From: an uncultured Bacteriovoracaceae bacterium | GTDB lineage: Bacteria; Bdellovibrionota; Bacteriovoracia; Bacteriovoracales; Bacteriovoracaceae | Assembly (NCBI GenBank): GCA_950054155.1 | Contig: CATLOT010000018.1 | Span: forward strand, 17,890 to 81,889 | Reading direction: 5' to 3' | Length of the DNA: 64,000 nt | Part shown: positions 42,694-50,446 of the stretch, one piece after another | Layout: every line of letters begins with the position of its first letter | How positions within the stretch are numbered: position 1 is the first letter of the stretch | Translations under genes and position numbers: made by a program | Notes under the pieces: generated by a model | Told to the model about the DNA's origin: nothing | The model's input: only the letters and a program-made list of their open reading frames with translations | The model's database searches: none

Positions 42694-42730
42694 GGGGAAT
42701 TTATTAGAGCGGAAAAGTATTCCCCTTTTT
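42694..42730 (+). terminator. orphan plus-strand terminator in a divergent gap
   Basis: GGGGAAT (42694-42700) pairs with ATTCCCC (42719-42725) around an 18-base loop, followed by TTTTT. No plus-strand gene precedes it: aglR is transcribed away from it and the deacetylase gene starts at 42813. It could terminate a short RNA or act as a leader control element. Confidence 0.45.
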
Positions 42731-42812
42731 ACAGGGTTTTAAATTAGTTAATGACAATGCGCTTCCAGAAATTCTAAATCTAGAGAAAACCAATTTAACC
42801 AAAAGGCCCAAA

Positions 42813-43595
42813 ATGAAAAAAACCTTCTTATTTCTTGTTCTTCTTCTCTCTGCTTCTGCTTGGTCTATTCAAAAAGACTTCTCAAGAAGCATGACCTTTC
42901 CCTTTTCTAGCGGGTATAAGATTGATGGTGTTGCTAGGAATGTAATTTATTTAACGATTGATGATGGGCCAACTCCTGCAGGTACACCAGCAATGCTTGA
43001 TGTTCTCTTAAAGCATGGAGTAAAAGGAACATTCTTTGTTCACGGTGATCAGGCAGTAAGGAGACCTTACCTTCTTGAAAGAATGTATCTTGAAGGTCAT
43101 CTCGTTGCGAATCATAGCTATTCTCATCAGACGGACTTTCCCTCTAAGAGCTCTTTTGAAAGTTCTCTCATGAGAACTCATGACATTATTGCTCCTTATA
43201 TTGCTCCAGAAAATATCATGCTCTATAGAGCACCAGGTGGAGTATGGAATACTTGGAGAAGCTCAATAGGAAACAATCATCGTGTACTTAGTGAATATGT
43301 TGGCCCACTTTTTTGGAATGTGGGAGGTGGAAAACCTGGAAGCCAAGACGATGCGGACTGGAAGTGTTGGAGACGTGGAAATGGCGTGACAGTAAGCAGT
43401 TGCGCAAACTCTTATTACAGACAAATCCTATCAAACTACTCAAGAAACCAGGCGTCACTTGTTCTTCTTCATGATGTAAAAAGTCTTTCTGCACGTCTTG
43501 TAGATGAACTTCTTACTAAACTAAAGAGAGATAGAGTTGACTGGGAATTCCGTTTGGCTGACGATATGCCTATCGTTAGACAAATGGCTAGGTAA
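42813..43595 (+). CDS. secreted polysaccharide deacetylase (NodB domain)
   Basis: 260 aa. Signal peptide MKKTFLFLVLLLSASAWS. The metal-dependent NodB deacetylase motifs are complete: TIDDGPTP (motif 1, catalytic base and metal Asp), HSYSH (motif 2, metal His), RAPGGVWN (motif 3) and LVLLHD (motif 5). Such enzymes remove acetyl groups from peptidoglycan or chitin-like polymers. In Bdellovibrio, exported peptidoglycan deacetylases mark the prey wall. A similar role here is inference. The stop overlaps the next start (TAATG). Confidence 0.9.
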   Translation: MKKTFLFLVLLLSASAWSIQKDFSRSMTFPFSSGYKIDGVARNVIYLTIDDGPTPAGTPAMLDVLLKHGVKGTFFVHGDQAVRRPYLLERMYLEGHLVANHSYSHQTDFPSKSSFESSLMRTHDIIAPYIAPENIMLYRAPGGVWNTWRSSIGNNHRVLSEYVGPLFWNVGGGKPGSQDDADWKCWRRGNGVTVSSCANSYYRQILSNYSRNQASLVLLHDVKSLSARLVDELLTKLKRDRVDWEFRLADDMPIVRQMAR

Positions 43596-44053
43596 TGCTT
43601 AATCCGAGAAAACTCAGTTTAAAAAATGTTGCAAGAATTCTTAACCTTTATCCACCCTATCTTGGGGCTAGGGTAAAGGTTAAGCTCATAGATGAAGAGG
43701 AAATGATCTTTAAAGCGGTCATGCCTCTTACTCCTTTAAATAGAAATTATGTAGGCACCCACTTTGGAGGAAGCCTCTACTCAATGATTGATCCCTTCTT
43801 TATGCTGATTCTCATGAATAAATTGGGAAAAGGTTATATTGTTTGGGATAAGAAGGCTGAAATTCAATTTAAAAGACCTGGTAAGGGAACTGTTGAAGCA
43901 ACATTTGAAATACCTCAAAATAGAGTGGATGAGATTATTAAAGATGTAGAAGAGCATGGTAAGATTGAACCTGTCTTTGAAGTTGATATAATTGACAAGA
44001 ATAAGAAAGTAATTGCAACAGCAATCAAAACCCTTTGGGTTTCTAAGAAGTAA
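43595..44053 (+). CDS. DUF4442 hotdog-fold protein (thioesterase-like)
   Basis: 152 aa, cytoplasmic. NRNYVGTHFGGSLYSMIDP matches the helix-and-loop block of the DUF4442/PaaI-like hotdog family, and WDKKAEIQFKRPGKG the following strand. These proteins are thought to be acyl-CoA thioesterases, but the substrate is unknown. It is coupled to the deacetylase gene by a one-base overlap. Confidence 0.8.
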   Translation: MLNPRKLSLKNVARILNLYPPYLGARVKVKLIDEEEMIFKAVMPLTPLNRNYVGTHFGGSLYSMIDPFFMLILMNKLGKGYIVWDKKAEIQFKRPGKGTVEATFEIPQNRVDEIIKDVEEHGKIEPVFEVDIIDKNKKVIATAIKTLWVSKK

Positions 44054-44065
44054 ACGGAGCTTACT

Positions 44066-44494
44066 TTGAAATTAATAGCAATCACGATGATGATTTCTCT
44101 CCTCAGTGCATGCGGGGGAGGCCTTAAAGATGAGAAGGGTGAGTTCAACTTTTTCACTGTGGAGGAGGCGACGATCAAGAGATACGTCAACGATAAGCCA
44201 CTGCCTTCAGACCCGGACTTTACTCAAGATAAAACGGTTCTCAATAGAGATTATCCCATAGAAATTGCTCTCTATAATGATGGCAAGTGGTCTTATGATC
44301 TCCCTAACCTTGGAAAAGGTCAGGGTACATATGAATATAAGAATGGCCGTTTTCAGCTTTTTGCTGAGAGAAGCCTCTTTGATATGTATATCGATATTGT
44401 CGCCACAGATCAGAATGCTGAAAAAGTAGTCCTCAAATTTAGTGACCGCTTTGGCCCTAGAATTCTCAAAACAGAAAAAATCAATTTCGATTAG
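44066..44494 (+). CDS. small lipoprotein of unknown function
   Basis: 142 aa starting at TTG with CGGAGC six bases upstream. Lipoprotein signal LIAITMMISLLSAC with lipidated Cys16 and a GGG start of the mature part. The rest is a small beta-rich domain (about 55-142) with YPIEIALYNDGKWSYDL and GTYEYKNGRFQLFA, reminiscent of lipocalin-like stress-response lipoproteins; this is not firm. It is the third gene of the deacetylase unit. Confidence 0.6.
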   Translation: MKLIAITMMISLLSACGGGLKDEKGEFNFFTVEEATIKRYVNDKPLPSDPDFTQDKTVLNRDYPIEIALYNDGKWSYDLPNLGKGQGTYEYKNGRFQLFAERSLFDMYIDIVATDQNAEKVVLKFSDRFGPRILKTEKINFD

Positions 44495-45072
44495 GCGTAA
44501 TTTTCAGGAAAGAGAGACCGCTCTACACCTTCAATTAAGATGTGAATGCACTTGATATGAATCTCTTGGATTCTATCTGTGATATTACTAGGAACCACAA
44601 GAGGAATATCAACCATATCTTTAAGTTTTCCACCTGTCTTTCCAAGAAGACCGATAACTTTCATGCCTCTTTGGTGAGCAGATTCGACGGCCTTAATAAC
44701 ATTCTCCGAGTTTCCTGAAGTTGAGATCGCAAGGAGAGTGTCACCTTTTCGCCCCCAGCCCTCAACGAAGCGAGAAAAAACATGATCATAGCCAAAGTCA
44801 TTTGCAACACAGCTCATGTGAGAAGGGTCCATGATGGAGGTTGCCCCAAGTGGGCGGCGATCCTTGCGGTAGCGACCAGTAAGTTCTTCAGCAAAGTGCA
44901 TTGAATCACAAAGTGATCCACCATTACCACAGCTGATAACACGTCCGTCATTTTGATAAGTCGTTACAAGAAGATTAACGGCGCTTTCAAGGTCTTTGAG
45001 AAAGTTTTCGTCATTGAAAACTTTTTCAACGAGGGAGTGGGCTTCACTAAAAGATGATTTTATGAATTCCAT
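44491..45072 (-). CDS. gmhA: sedoheptulose-7-phosphate isomerase
   Basis: 193 aa SIS-domain enzyme that converts sedoheptulose 7-phosphate into D-glycero-D-manno-heptose 7-phosphate for LPS core heptose. It keeps SCGNGGSLCDSMHFAEELTG with the zinc ligands His and Glu, GISTSGNS-type TSGNSENVI, and DRIQEIHIKCIHIL with the other ligands, closely matching E. coli GmhA. The ATG at 45072 is used here; a TTG at 45078 has a better-placed GGAG, which lies inside the trxA terminator. It overlaps the convergent lipoprotein gene by four bases. Confidence 0.92.
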   Translation of the reverse strand: MEFIKSSFSEAHSLVEKVFNDENFLKDLESAVNLLVTTYQNDGRVISCGNGGSLCDSMHFAEELTGRYRKDRRPLGATSIMDPSHMSCVANDFGYDHVFSRFVEGWGRKGDTLLAISTSGNSENVIKAVESAHQRGMKVIGLLGKTGGKLKDMVDIPLVVPSNITDRIQEIHIKCIHILIEGVERSLFPENYA

Positions 45073-45076
45073 AGGC

Positions 45077-45104
45077 AAAAAAAAGGCTCCCTACTTGGAG
45101 CCTT
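45077..45104 (-). terminator. strong intrinsic terminator of trxA, overlapping the gmhA start region
   Basis: On the minus strand AAGGCTCC (45104-45097) pairs with GGAGCCTT (45090-45083) around a six-base loop and runs into eight T. The gmhA start codon lies directly after the T-run. Confidence 0.85.
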
Positions 45105-45115
45105 GTCCTTTTTTA

Positions 45116-45439
45116 TTAAGAGAGCTCTTCGAATTGTTTTTTGATCTCTTCTTTGGTTTGAAGACCAACTAAAGTTTTAGCGGCTTCTCCTCCTTTGAAG
45201 AAAATCATTGTTGGGATTCCGCGAATTCCAAACTGTTGAGCAAGCTCACCGTTCTCATCAACATTACATTTTACGATAGTGGCCTTTTCGCCCATCTCTG
45301 TTGAGACTTCATCAAGGATAGGTGCGAGTGAACGACATGGTCCACACCATTCAGCCCAGAAGTCTACAAGAACAGGACCATCTGCGTTAAGGACGAGTTC
45401 ATCAAATGAACCTTTATCAACTTTTCCAACATTACTCAT
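45116..45439 (-). CDS. trxA: thioredoxin
   Basis: 107 aa. The active site WAEWCGPCRSLAP and the cis-proline block RGIPTMIFF are present, in a normal-length thioredoxin fold. It reduces disulfides in the cytoplasm using thioredoxin reductase. AAAGG lies seven bases before the ATG. The gene ends in its own terminator, so it is largely a single-gene unit. Confidence 0.96.
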   Translation of the reverse strand: MSNVGKVDKGSFDELVLNADGPVLVDFWAEWCGPCRSLAPILDEVSTEMGEKATIVKCNVDENGELAQQFGIRGIPTMIFFKGGEAAKTLVGLQTKEEIKKQFEELS

Positions 45440-45482
45440 AATTCAACCTTTGTGTGTGTTTCCTACAAACAAGTCTCTAGAC

Positions 45483-45488
45483 TATAAT
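45483..45488 (+). promoter_or_regulatory. -10 promoter element before the RDD gene
   Basis: Perfect TATAAT in the gap between trxA and the RDD gene; the -35 region is weak. It would place the start near 45495, ahead of the GGAGGAGG ribosome site and the 16-codon frame at 45530. Confidence 0.5.
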
Positions 45489-45529
45489 AAAGTATACAGT
45501 TTCAAAAGAGTCTGGAGGAGGACAATTCT

Positions 45530-45580
45530 ATGATATCTAGCAAAAAATTCCTCACTATTCACGAAAAATCAATGAGATAG
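45530..45580 (+). CDS. 16-codon open frame with strong ribosome site, in frame with the RDD gene
   Basis: ATG at 45530 has GGAGGAGG about nine bases upstream, the best ribosome site in the area. It encodes MISSKKFLTIHEKSMR and stops at TAG (45578-45580). The stop is in the same frame as the RDD gene, whose ATG is nine bases further on. It is either a leader peptide that feeds re-initiation, or an N-terminal extension cut off by an amber codon (mutation or sequencing error). Confidence 0.45.
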   Translation: MISSKKFLTIHEKSMR

Positions 45581-45589
45581 AATGGAACT

Positions 45590-46093
45590 ATGAAAAGACG
45601 GTATTTTTTAAGAAAAGCAATAAATAGGGCGAGACTTAGCAGGATGATTGCTAAGGCGATCGATCTCTTTATCGTTTTAGTTCTCAGCGTCTTTTTCTAT
45701 CCCATCGGACTCATTCTCTCGGCAATTTATGTCGGAATTTCAGATAGCCTTCAAAATGGCCAATCCGTAGGAAAGAAGTTCATGGGATTTCAGGTAATTA
45801 GCCTAGAAGATGGCAGTCCCTGCTCAATGAAGCAGTCTGTCATCCGTAATATTCCTCTTCTTGTTCCCCTCGTTCTCGGGGTCTTTCCTTTGATTGGACC
45901 AATTCTAGCTTTCGTTTCGGGAGTCTTCTTCCTTGTTCTTGAAATCTTCTTTCTCTTTAAGCTCGACTCAGGCCATCGTCTTGGAGACGTTATGGCCGAT
46001 ACATCGGTCATGGGCCACGACGGCAATCAGCTGGTCACAAAGAAGAAAAAAGAGACGAGTTGGTTTCCTGAAAACGGTGCACCAACAACCTAA
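45590..46093 (+). CDS. RDD-family membrane protein
   Basis: 167 aa with three to four membrane segments. The RDD residues are visible as ARLSRMIAKAIDLFIV (Arg near the start), NGQSVGKKFMGFQVI and GHRLGDVMADTSV (the Asp-Asp part). RDD proteins are thought to move ions or small solutes; some relatives are Na+/H+ antiporters. No ribosome site stands before the ATG; TAGAAT with six bases to the ATG, or re-initiation after the upstream 16-codon frame, are the options. A basic tail ends the protein. Confidence 0.78.
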   Translation: MKRRYFLRKAINRARLSRMIAKAIDLFIVLVLSVFFYPIGLILSAIYVGISDSLQNGQSVGKKFMGFQVISLEDGSPCSMKQSVIRNIPLLVPLVLGVFPLIGPILAFVSGVFFLVLEIFFLFKLDSGHRLGDVMADTSVMGHDGNQLVTKKKKETSWFPENGAPTT

Positions 46094-46144
46094 TTCCTCT
46101 CATTAACGTCAGGGCGTGTTGTTTTATATCTCCATCGGGTAGGG

Positions 46145-46174
46145 TATAAAAAGTCCTCAAATTATTAGAGGACT
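46145..46174 (+). promoter_or_regulatory. polA promoter -10 with a perfect dyad over the start site
   Basis: TATAAA (46145-46150) is followed by AGTCCTC (46152-46158), nine A/T bases, and GAGGACT (46168-46174). The right arm contains the polA ribosome site AGGA (46169-46172), five bases before the ATG. It could be a repressor operator covering the start site, or an RNA stem that hides the ribosome site if transcription begins further upstream. Confidence 0.5.
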
Positions 46175-46177
46175 CCT

Positions 46178-48856
46178 ATGAAAAAACTGATTGTCGTTGA
46201 TGTTAGTAACTTTATCTTTCGTGCTTTCTTTGCCATTCGCCCGCTAACTTCCCCAGAGGGTGTTCCTGTGAATGCGGTGTATGGTGTTTTAACGATGTTT
46301 TTAAAGCTTCTTAGTCAGTACCGTCCGACTCATATCCTGATGGCACGTGATACTGCAGGCGGCTCATTTAGAAATGAGCTCTATGACCAGTACAAAGCCA
46401 ATAGAACTGAACCACCAGAGGATTTAATTCCCCAGTTTGCTTTAATCAAAGAGCTTATTGAAAAAATGGGTCTTCCTTACTCTGAAGATAATAATTACGA
46501 GGCAGACGATATTATTGGCTCTGCGGTTACTCAGTGGAAGGAAGACTTTGATGAAATCCTAATCGCTTCTGGTGATAAGGACCTCATGCAATTCGTGGGC
46601 GATAATATTAAAATGCTCGATACCATGAAGGATAAGATCTATGACAATAATGGGGTCTTTGAAAAAATGGGTGTCTACCCCAATCAGATTGTCGATTACC
46701 TTTCCATGGTAGGGGATAGTTCAGATAATATTCCTGGTATGAAGGGGATTGGAGCGAAGGGAGCTGCTAAACTTCTTGCTGAACATGGAACTCTAGAAAA
46801 ATGTATCGAGGTAAAAGACACCTTCACGGGCAAGAAATTAACGACAGCTTTTGGAGAGTACCTAGAGGATGGTCTTCTTAGTAAGAAACTAATTCAAATT
46901 GTGACAGATGTTGACCTTAAGAAAACTGCCCAAGAAACAGCAATTTCATTTTATCCGAGCGATGAGTTAATTACATTTCTTGAGGGCCTAGGCTTTAAGT
47001 CTGCTATTAATAAACTAATGGATTTAAGAAAGGCAGAATATGATGCAAGTGGTGAGCAAACATCTCTTCCTGCTGGTGTTATTAGTTTAGAACACACTAT
47101 CGTAAATGGTGAGGATGAGTTTAAAAACCTTCTAGAGATAGTTGACTCTGTCGAAGTTCTTACTCTACATACGGAATATGACAGTGGAGATATTTTTAAG
47201 AGAGAAGTCTCGTCTTGTTCGATAAGTGTTGATGGGGATAACTCCTATTTTGTTCCCTTCGATGAAACATCAAAGTTAACGAAGGATCATCTTAACCACT
47301 TATTTCAAAAGACATGGGGACAGGAAGATCTTGAGGTCATAAGCGAGCATTGGAAGCGTGACTTTTTCTATGCGGGTCACAATGAAATTGAAATAAGGTG
47401 TAAGGCTTTTGATACAACTCAGGTTCACTACATTCTCGACCCTGGATCAAAGCATGACATTATAAGCTCCAGTAAAGAGTACTTTGATTATAGTTTAGAA
47501 GAAAGACCTAAAAAAGATCTCTTCCTTCAGGAATTTGATCTCCATGCTAAGTCTCGATTCTGTGGTTCTAGAGCTGCCCTCTCTTATCGTCTGGCAAATG
47601 CTTACAGACCTGAATTAAAGGAAAAATCCCTTTCGAGCCTCTATGAGGAATTGGATCGTCCTCTTATTCCTATTTTATCACAAATGGAAAGAGCAGGAGT
47701 CGAACTCGATATTGATCAATTAAAAGTGATGGAGGAGTCACTTGAGGAAGCACTCGGTAATATTGAAGCTGAAATATTTGAAGTCACAAAGGAAGAAATT
47801 AATTTAAATTCTCCAAAACAGGTCGGAGAGCTTCTTTTTACAAAATTAGAATTACCAGTAATCAAAAAGACAAAAACGGGTTATTCAACAGACTCCAGTG
47901 TTCTTGAAACACTAGATGGAAAGAATCTCTCCCCAATCCCTGGATTAATTCTTCAATACCGTGAGCTTGGGAAACTTCTTTCTACGTACGTAAAAACACT
48001 TCCAGAGCTCGTCCATAGTCATGATAAACGATTACATACTCACTTTAATCAACATGTGGCAGCGACAGGAAGACTTTCATCTAATAACCCTAACCTTCAA
48101 AACATACCCATTCGTACCGAATTGGGACGAAAGGTGAGAAAGGCATTCGTTGCAAAAGAGGGTTATAAATTGATTGGGGCTGACTACTCTCAAGTAGAAT
48201 TGAGGTTATTAGCACACTTTTCTCAAGATAAAACAATGCTGGCAGCATTTAATAATGGTGAAGATATTCACCGCCAGACGGCCAGTGAGATTTTGGGTAT
48301 TGCTCTTAAAGATGTTACTCCGGATGAGCGATCTAAAGCAAAAGCTGTAAACTTTGGGTTGATGTATGGGCAGAGCTCATTTGGTTTAGCCGGGCAATTA
48401 AAGATTTCCCGAAAAGAGGCAAAGGACTACATCACTAATTATTTTGAAAACTTTAGTTCAGTGAAAGGTTATCTTGATGGTTTAAAAGAGAAAGCTGAGG
48501 AAACGGGCTACGCCATTACATTGTTTGGAAGAAAGAGGTTTTTACCAGATATTAGATCTAAAAATAGAACAGTAAAGTCGATGGCAGAAAGAGTCGCTAT
48601 AAATAGTCCAATCCAAGGAACAGCGGCGGACATAATAAAACTCGCAATGATAAGAGTTGATAAGGCCCTTAGAGAAAATAACTTTTCAGCAAAACTCCTT
48701 CTTCAAGTTCACGATGAATTGATCATTGAAGCCCCTGATGAAGAAGTGGATAAAATCAAGGTACTTGTTAAAGAGGCCATGGAGGGAGCTGTAGAATTGT
48801 CCGTTCCTCTTACTGTTGATATCGGTGTAGGGGAAGATTGGTTTTCTCTTAAATAG
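46178..48856 (+). CDS. polA: DNA polymerase I
   Basis: 892 aa. 5' nuclease domain (1-290) with VVDVSNFIFRAFFAIRP, NYEADDIIG and SGDKDLMQFV; a middle 3'-5' exonuclease-like domain (about 310-480) in which the first DxE motif reads HTEYD, so proofreading is probably lost or weak; and the polymerase domain with DYSQVELRLLAHF, AKAVNFGLMYGQSSFG and QVHDELIIEAP. It fills gaps and removes RNA primers. Length is normal. Confidence 0.96.
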   Translation: MKKLIVVDVSNFIFRAFFAIRPLTSPEGVPVNAVYGVLTMFLKLLSQYRPTHILMARDTAGGSFRNELYDQYKANRTEPPEDLIPQFALIKELIEKMGLPYSEDNNYEADDIIGSAVTQWKEDFDEILIASGDKDLMQFVGDNIKMLDTMKDKIYDNNGVFEKMGVYPNQIVDYLSMVGDSSDNIPGMKGIGAKGAAKLLAEHGTLEKCIEVKDTFTGKKLTTAFGEYLEDGLLSKKLIQIVTDVDLKKTAQETAISFYPSDELITFLEGLGFKSAINKLMDLRKAEYDASGEQTSLPAGVISLEHTIVNGEDEFKNLLEIVDSVEVLTLHTEYDSGDIFKREVSSCSISVDGDNSYFVPFDETSKLTKDHLNHLFQKTWGQEDLEVISEHWKRDFFYAGHNEIEIRCKAFDTTQVHYILDPGSKHDIISSSKEYFDYSLEERPKKDLFLQEFDLHAKSRFCGSRAALSYRLANAYRPELKEKSLSSLYEELDRPLIPILSQMERAGVELDIDQLKVMEESLEEALGNIEAEIFEVTKEEINLNSPKQVGELLFTKLELPVIKKTKTGYSTDSSVLETLDGKNLSPIPGLILQYRELGKLLSTYVKTLPELVHSHDKRLHTHFNQHVAATGRLSSNNPNLQNIPIRTELGRKVRKAFVAKEGYKLIGADYSQVELRLLAHFSQDKTMLAAFNNGEDIHRQTASEILGIALKDVTPDERSKAKAVNFGLMYGQSSFGLAGQLKISRKEAKDYITNYFENFSSVKGYLDGLKEKAEETGYAITLFGRKRFLPDIRSKNRTVKSMAERVAINSPIQGTAADIIKLAMIRVDKALRENNFSAKLLLQVHDELIIEAPDEEVDKIKVLVKEAMEGAVELSVPLTVDIGVGEDWFSLK

Positions 48857-48867
48857 GATATTGAGAA

Positions 48868-49449
48868 GTGAAAGGAAATAACGAGTCCAAACTAAAATTC
48901 ACCCAAGTAAGAGAAGAAATAAAGACAGCGCTTGAAAGTGTTGATGAAGTGCTCATTGGTAAACTCATTGATCAAATCTGGACTACCATAACGAATAGGA
49001 AAAGAATTTTCTTAATTGGAAATGGAGGAAGTAGTGCCACATGTGATCACTTTGCCAATGATTTAACACTTTTGGGAATTAGAAATGAAACCATAGTTGA
49101 TTGTCGAAGTCTCTCTTCAAATAATGCCTTGTTAACCTGTGTCGCCAATGATTATGGCTATGAGCATGTCTTTTCAAAGCAGCTTGAGACAATCTGCCAA
49201 AATGGGGATTTATTGATTTGCTTTTCGGCTTCTGGAAATTCCAAGAATCTCATTAATGCCTGTCAGGTTGTGAAAATGAAGGGAGCTTTAGTGGCTTCTG
49301 TCTTGGGGTTTGATGGCGGTGAGCTTAAAGAGAGGAGTGATATTTCGATACACTTTAAAACTCTTCTTGGTAATTATGGCGTTGCTGAGGATTCTCACTT
49401 AATCCTTTGCCACTACTTAAGTCGTAAACTACAAGAGATGTTTAACTAA
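48868..49449 (+). CDS. GmhA-like SIS sugar-phosphate isomerase
   Basis: 193 aa starting at GTG, 11 bases after polA. SIS fold with LIGNGGSSATCDHFANDL and CFSASGNSKNLI, and the ending NYGVAEDSHLILCHYL found in GmhA relatives from capsule and heptose loci. Compared with canonical GmhA the HFAEEL zinc-site Glu is Asp. It is distinct from the true gmhA at 44491. Proposed first step of the sugar-activation set below: ketose-7-phosphate to aldose-7-phosphate. It overlaps the convergent epimerase gene by eight bases. Confidence 0.8.
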   Translation: MKGNNESKLKFTQVREEIKTALESVDEVLIGKLIDQIWTTITNRKRIFLIGNGGSSATCDHFANDLTLLGIRNETIVDCRSLSSNNALLTCVANDYGYEHVFSKQLETICQNGDLLICFSASGNSKNLINACQVVKMKGALVASVLGFDGGELKERSDISIHFKTLLGNYGVAEDSHLILCHYLSRKLQEMFN

Positions 49450-50446
49450 GTTTATCAAACCAGCTTTTTGTTTCTTCTTGAATTTTCTCCTCCGTCCATA
49501 ATGGCGCATCTTCAAAGTAATCAATTTGCTCAAGGAGATTTCTAACTCCCTCTTCTAGAGTAACTTTAGGAGACCAATTCAAGAGGTTTTTTGCCTTGCT
49601 TATGTCAGCATAGGTAATATCTGGCTCTCCCGGTCTTTTAGGGATAAAGGTCTTTTCACTGTTAAGCAGGGAAACGATCTTATTAACTGTGTAATGGTCA
49701 CCACTTCCAATATTTATAATCTCATTTGTTAAATTGCTTTCGCCTGCAGCTAAAAATGCCTGGGCAACATCGCTAACATGAATGAAGTCTCTCGACTGCT
49801 CTCCATCTCCAACTACGGTCAAAGGGTGGCCTTCTAGCTTTTGCTTGAGAAAAACGCCAAACATTGCTCCGTAAGCTCCCTTGGTTCGGCTTTTGGGGCC
49901 ATAGACATTAAATAGTCTGAGTGAAACAACAGGGATTTTATAAACTTTCGCCCAATGGCAAATAAGTTCTTCTCCCATCATTTTCGTGAGGGCATAGGGG
50001 TATTGAGGCTCAAGAGGGGTCGACTCTTTTGTGGGAAGCTCTTTAGCGATACCATAGCAAGAAGAGGAAGCCGCATATACTAATCGGGCCTTCTTTGTTT
50101 TATGCTCTCTTATAAATTCAAGAAGGTTCATTGTTCCTTGAACATTAGCCTGAAAATATTCTAGGGGCCGATCAATTGACGGAACAATGTCGGCTAGACC
50201 TGCGAGATGGTAAACTCTATCAAATTCCCCAATTTGAGATCTGATTTTTGAAAAGTTTGAAGTGATATCAAAATTGTAGAAATTAATTTTCTTTTCAAGG
50301 TGTTTAATGTTCTGCCATCGTCCGGTCGAAAGATTGTCGAGAACAACAATATCTTCTTTCTTTATGCCTTTGGGGGATTGCTTGAGAATGGCTTCAAGCA
50401 GATGGCATCCGATAAATCCAGCACCACCAGTAAGTAGATATCTCAT
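49442..50446 (-). CDS. NAD-dependent sugar-nucleotide epimerase/dehydratase (extended SDR)
   Basis: 334 aa. Rossmann motif GGAGFIGCHLLEAIL (7-21), the catalytic Ser in YAASSSCYG, and YPYALTKMMGEEL (YxxxK). PSRDFIHVSDVAQAF-type segment here as QSRDFIHVSDVAQAFL, which binds the nucleotide sugar. It acts on an NDP-sugar in the cytoplasm (UDP-glucose 4-epimerase or similar). It overlaps the nucleotidyltransferase gene by four bases. Confidence 0.87.
   Translation of the reverse strand: MRYLLTGGAGFIGCHLLEAILKQSPKGIKKEDIVVLDNLSTGRWQNIKHLEKKINFYNFDITSNFSKIRSQIGEFDRVYHLAGLADIVPSIDRPLEYFQANVQGTMNLLEFIREHKTKKARLVYAASSSCYGIAKELPTKESTPLEPQYPYALTKMMGEELICHWAKVYKIPVVSLRLFNVYGPKSRTKGAYGAMFGVFLKQKLEGHPLTVVGDGEQSRDFIHVSDVAQAFLAAGESNLTNEIINIGSGDHYTVNKIVSLLNSEKTFIPKRPGEPDITYADISKAKNLLNWSPKVTLEEGVRNLLEQIDYFEDAPLWTEEKIQEETKSWFDKLS

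Noticed and set aside
45578..45583. TAGAAT six bases before the RDD ATG as a fifth leaderless promoter
   Set aside because: It overlaps the stop codon of the 16-codon frame, and a perfect TATAAT with a strong ribosome site lies upstream, so this interpretation is less likely.
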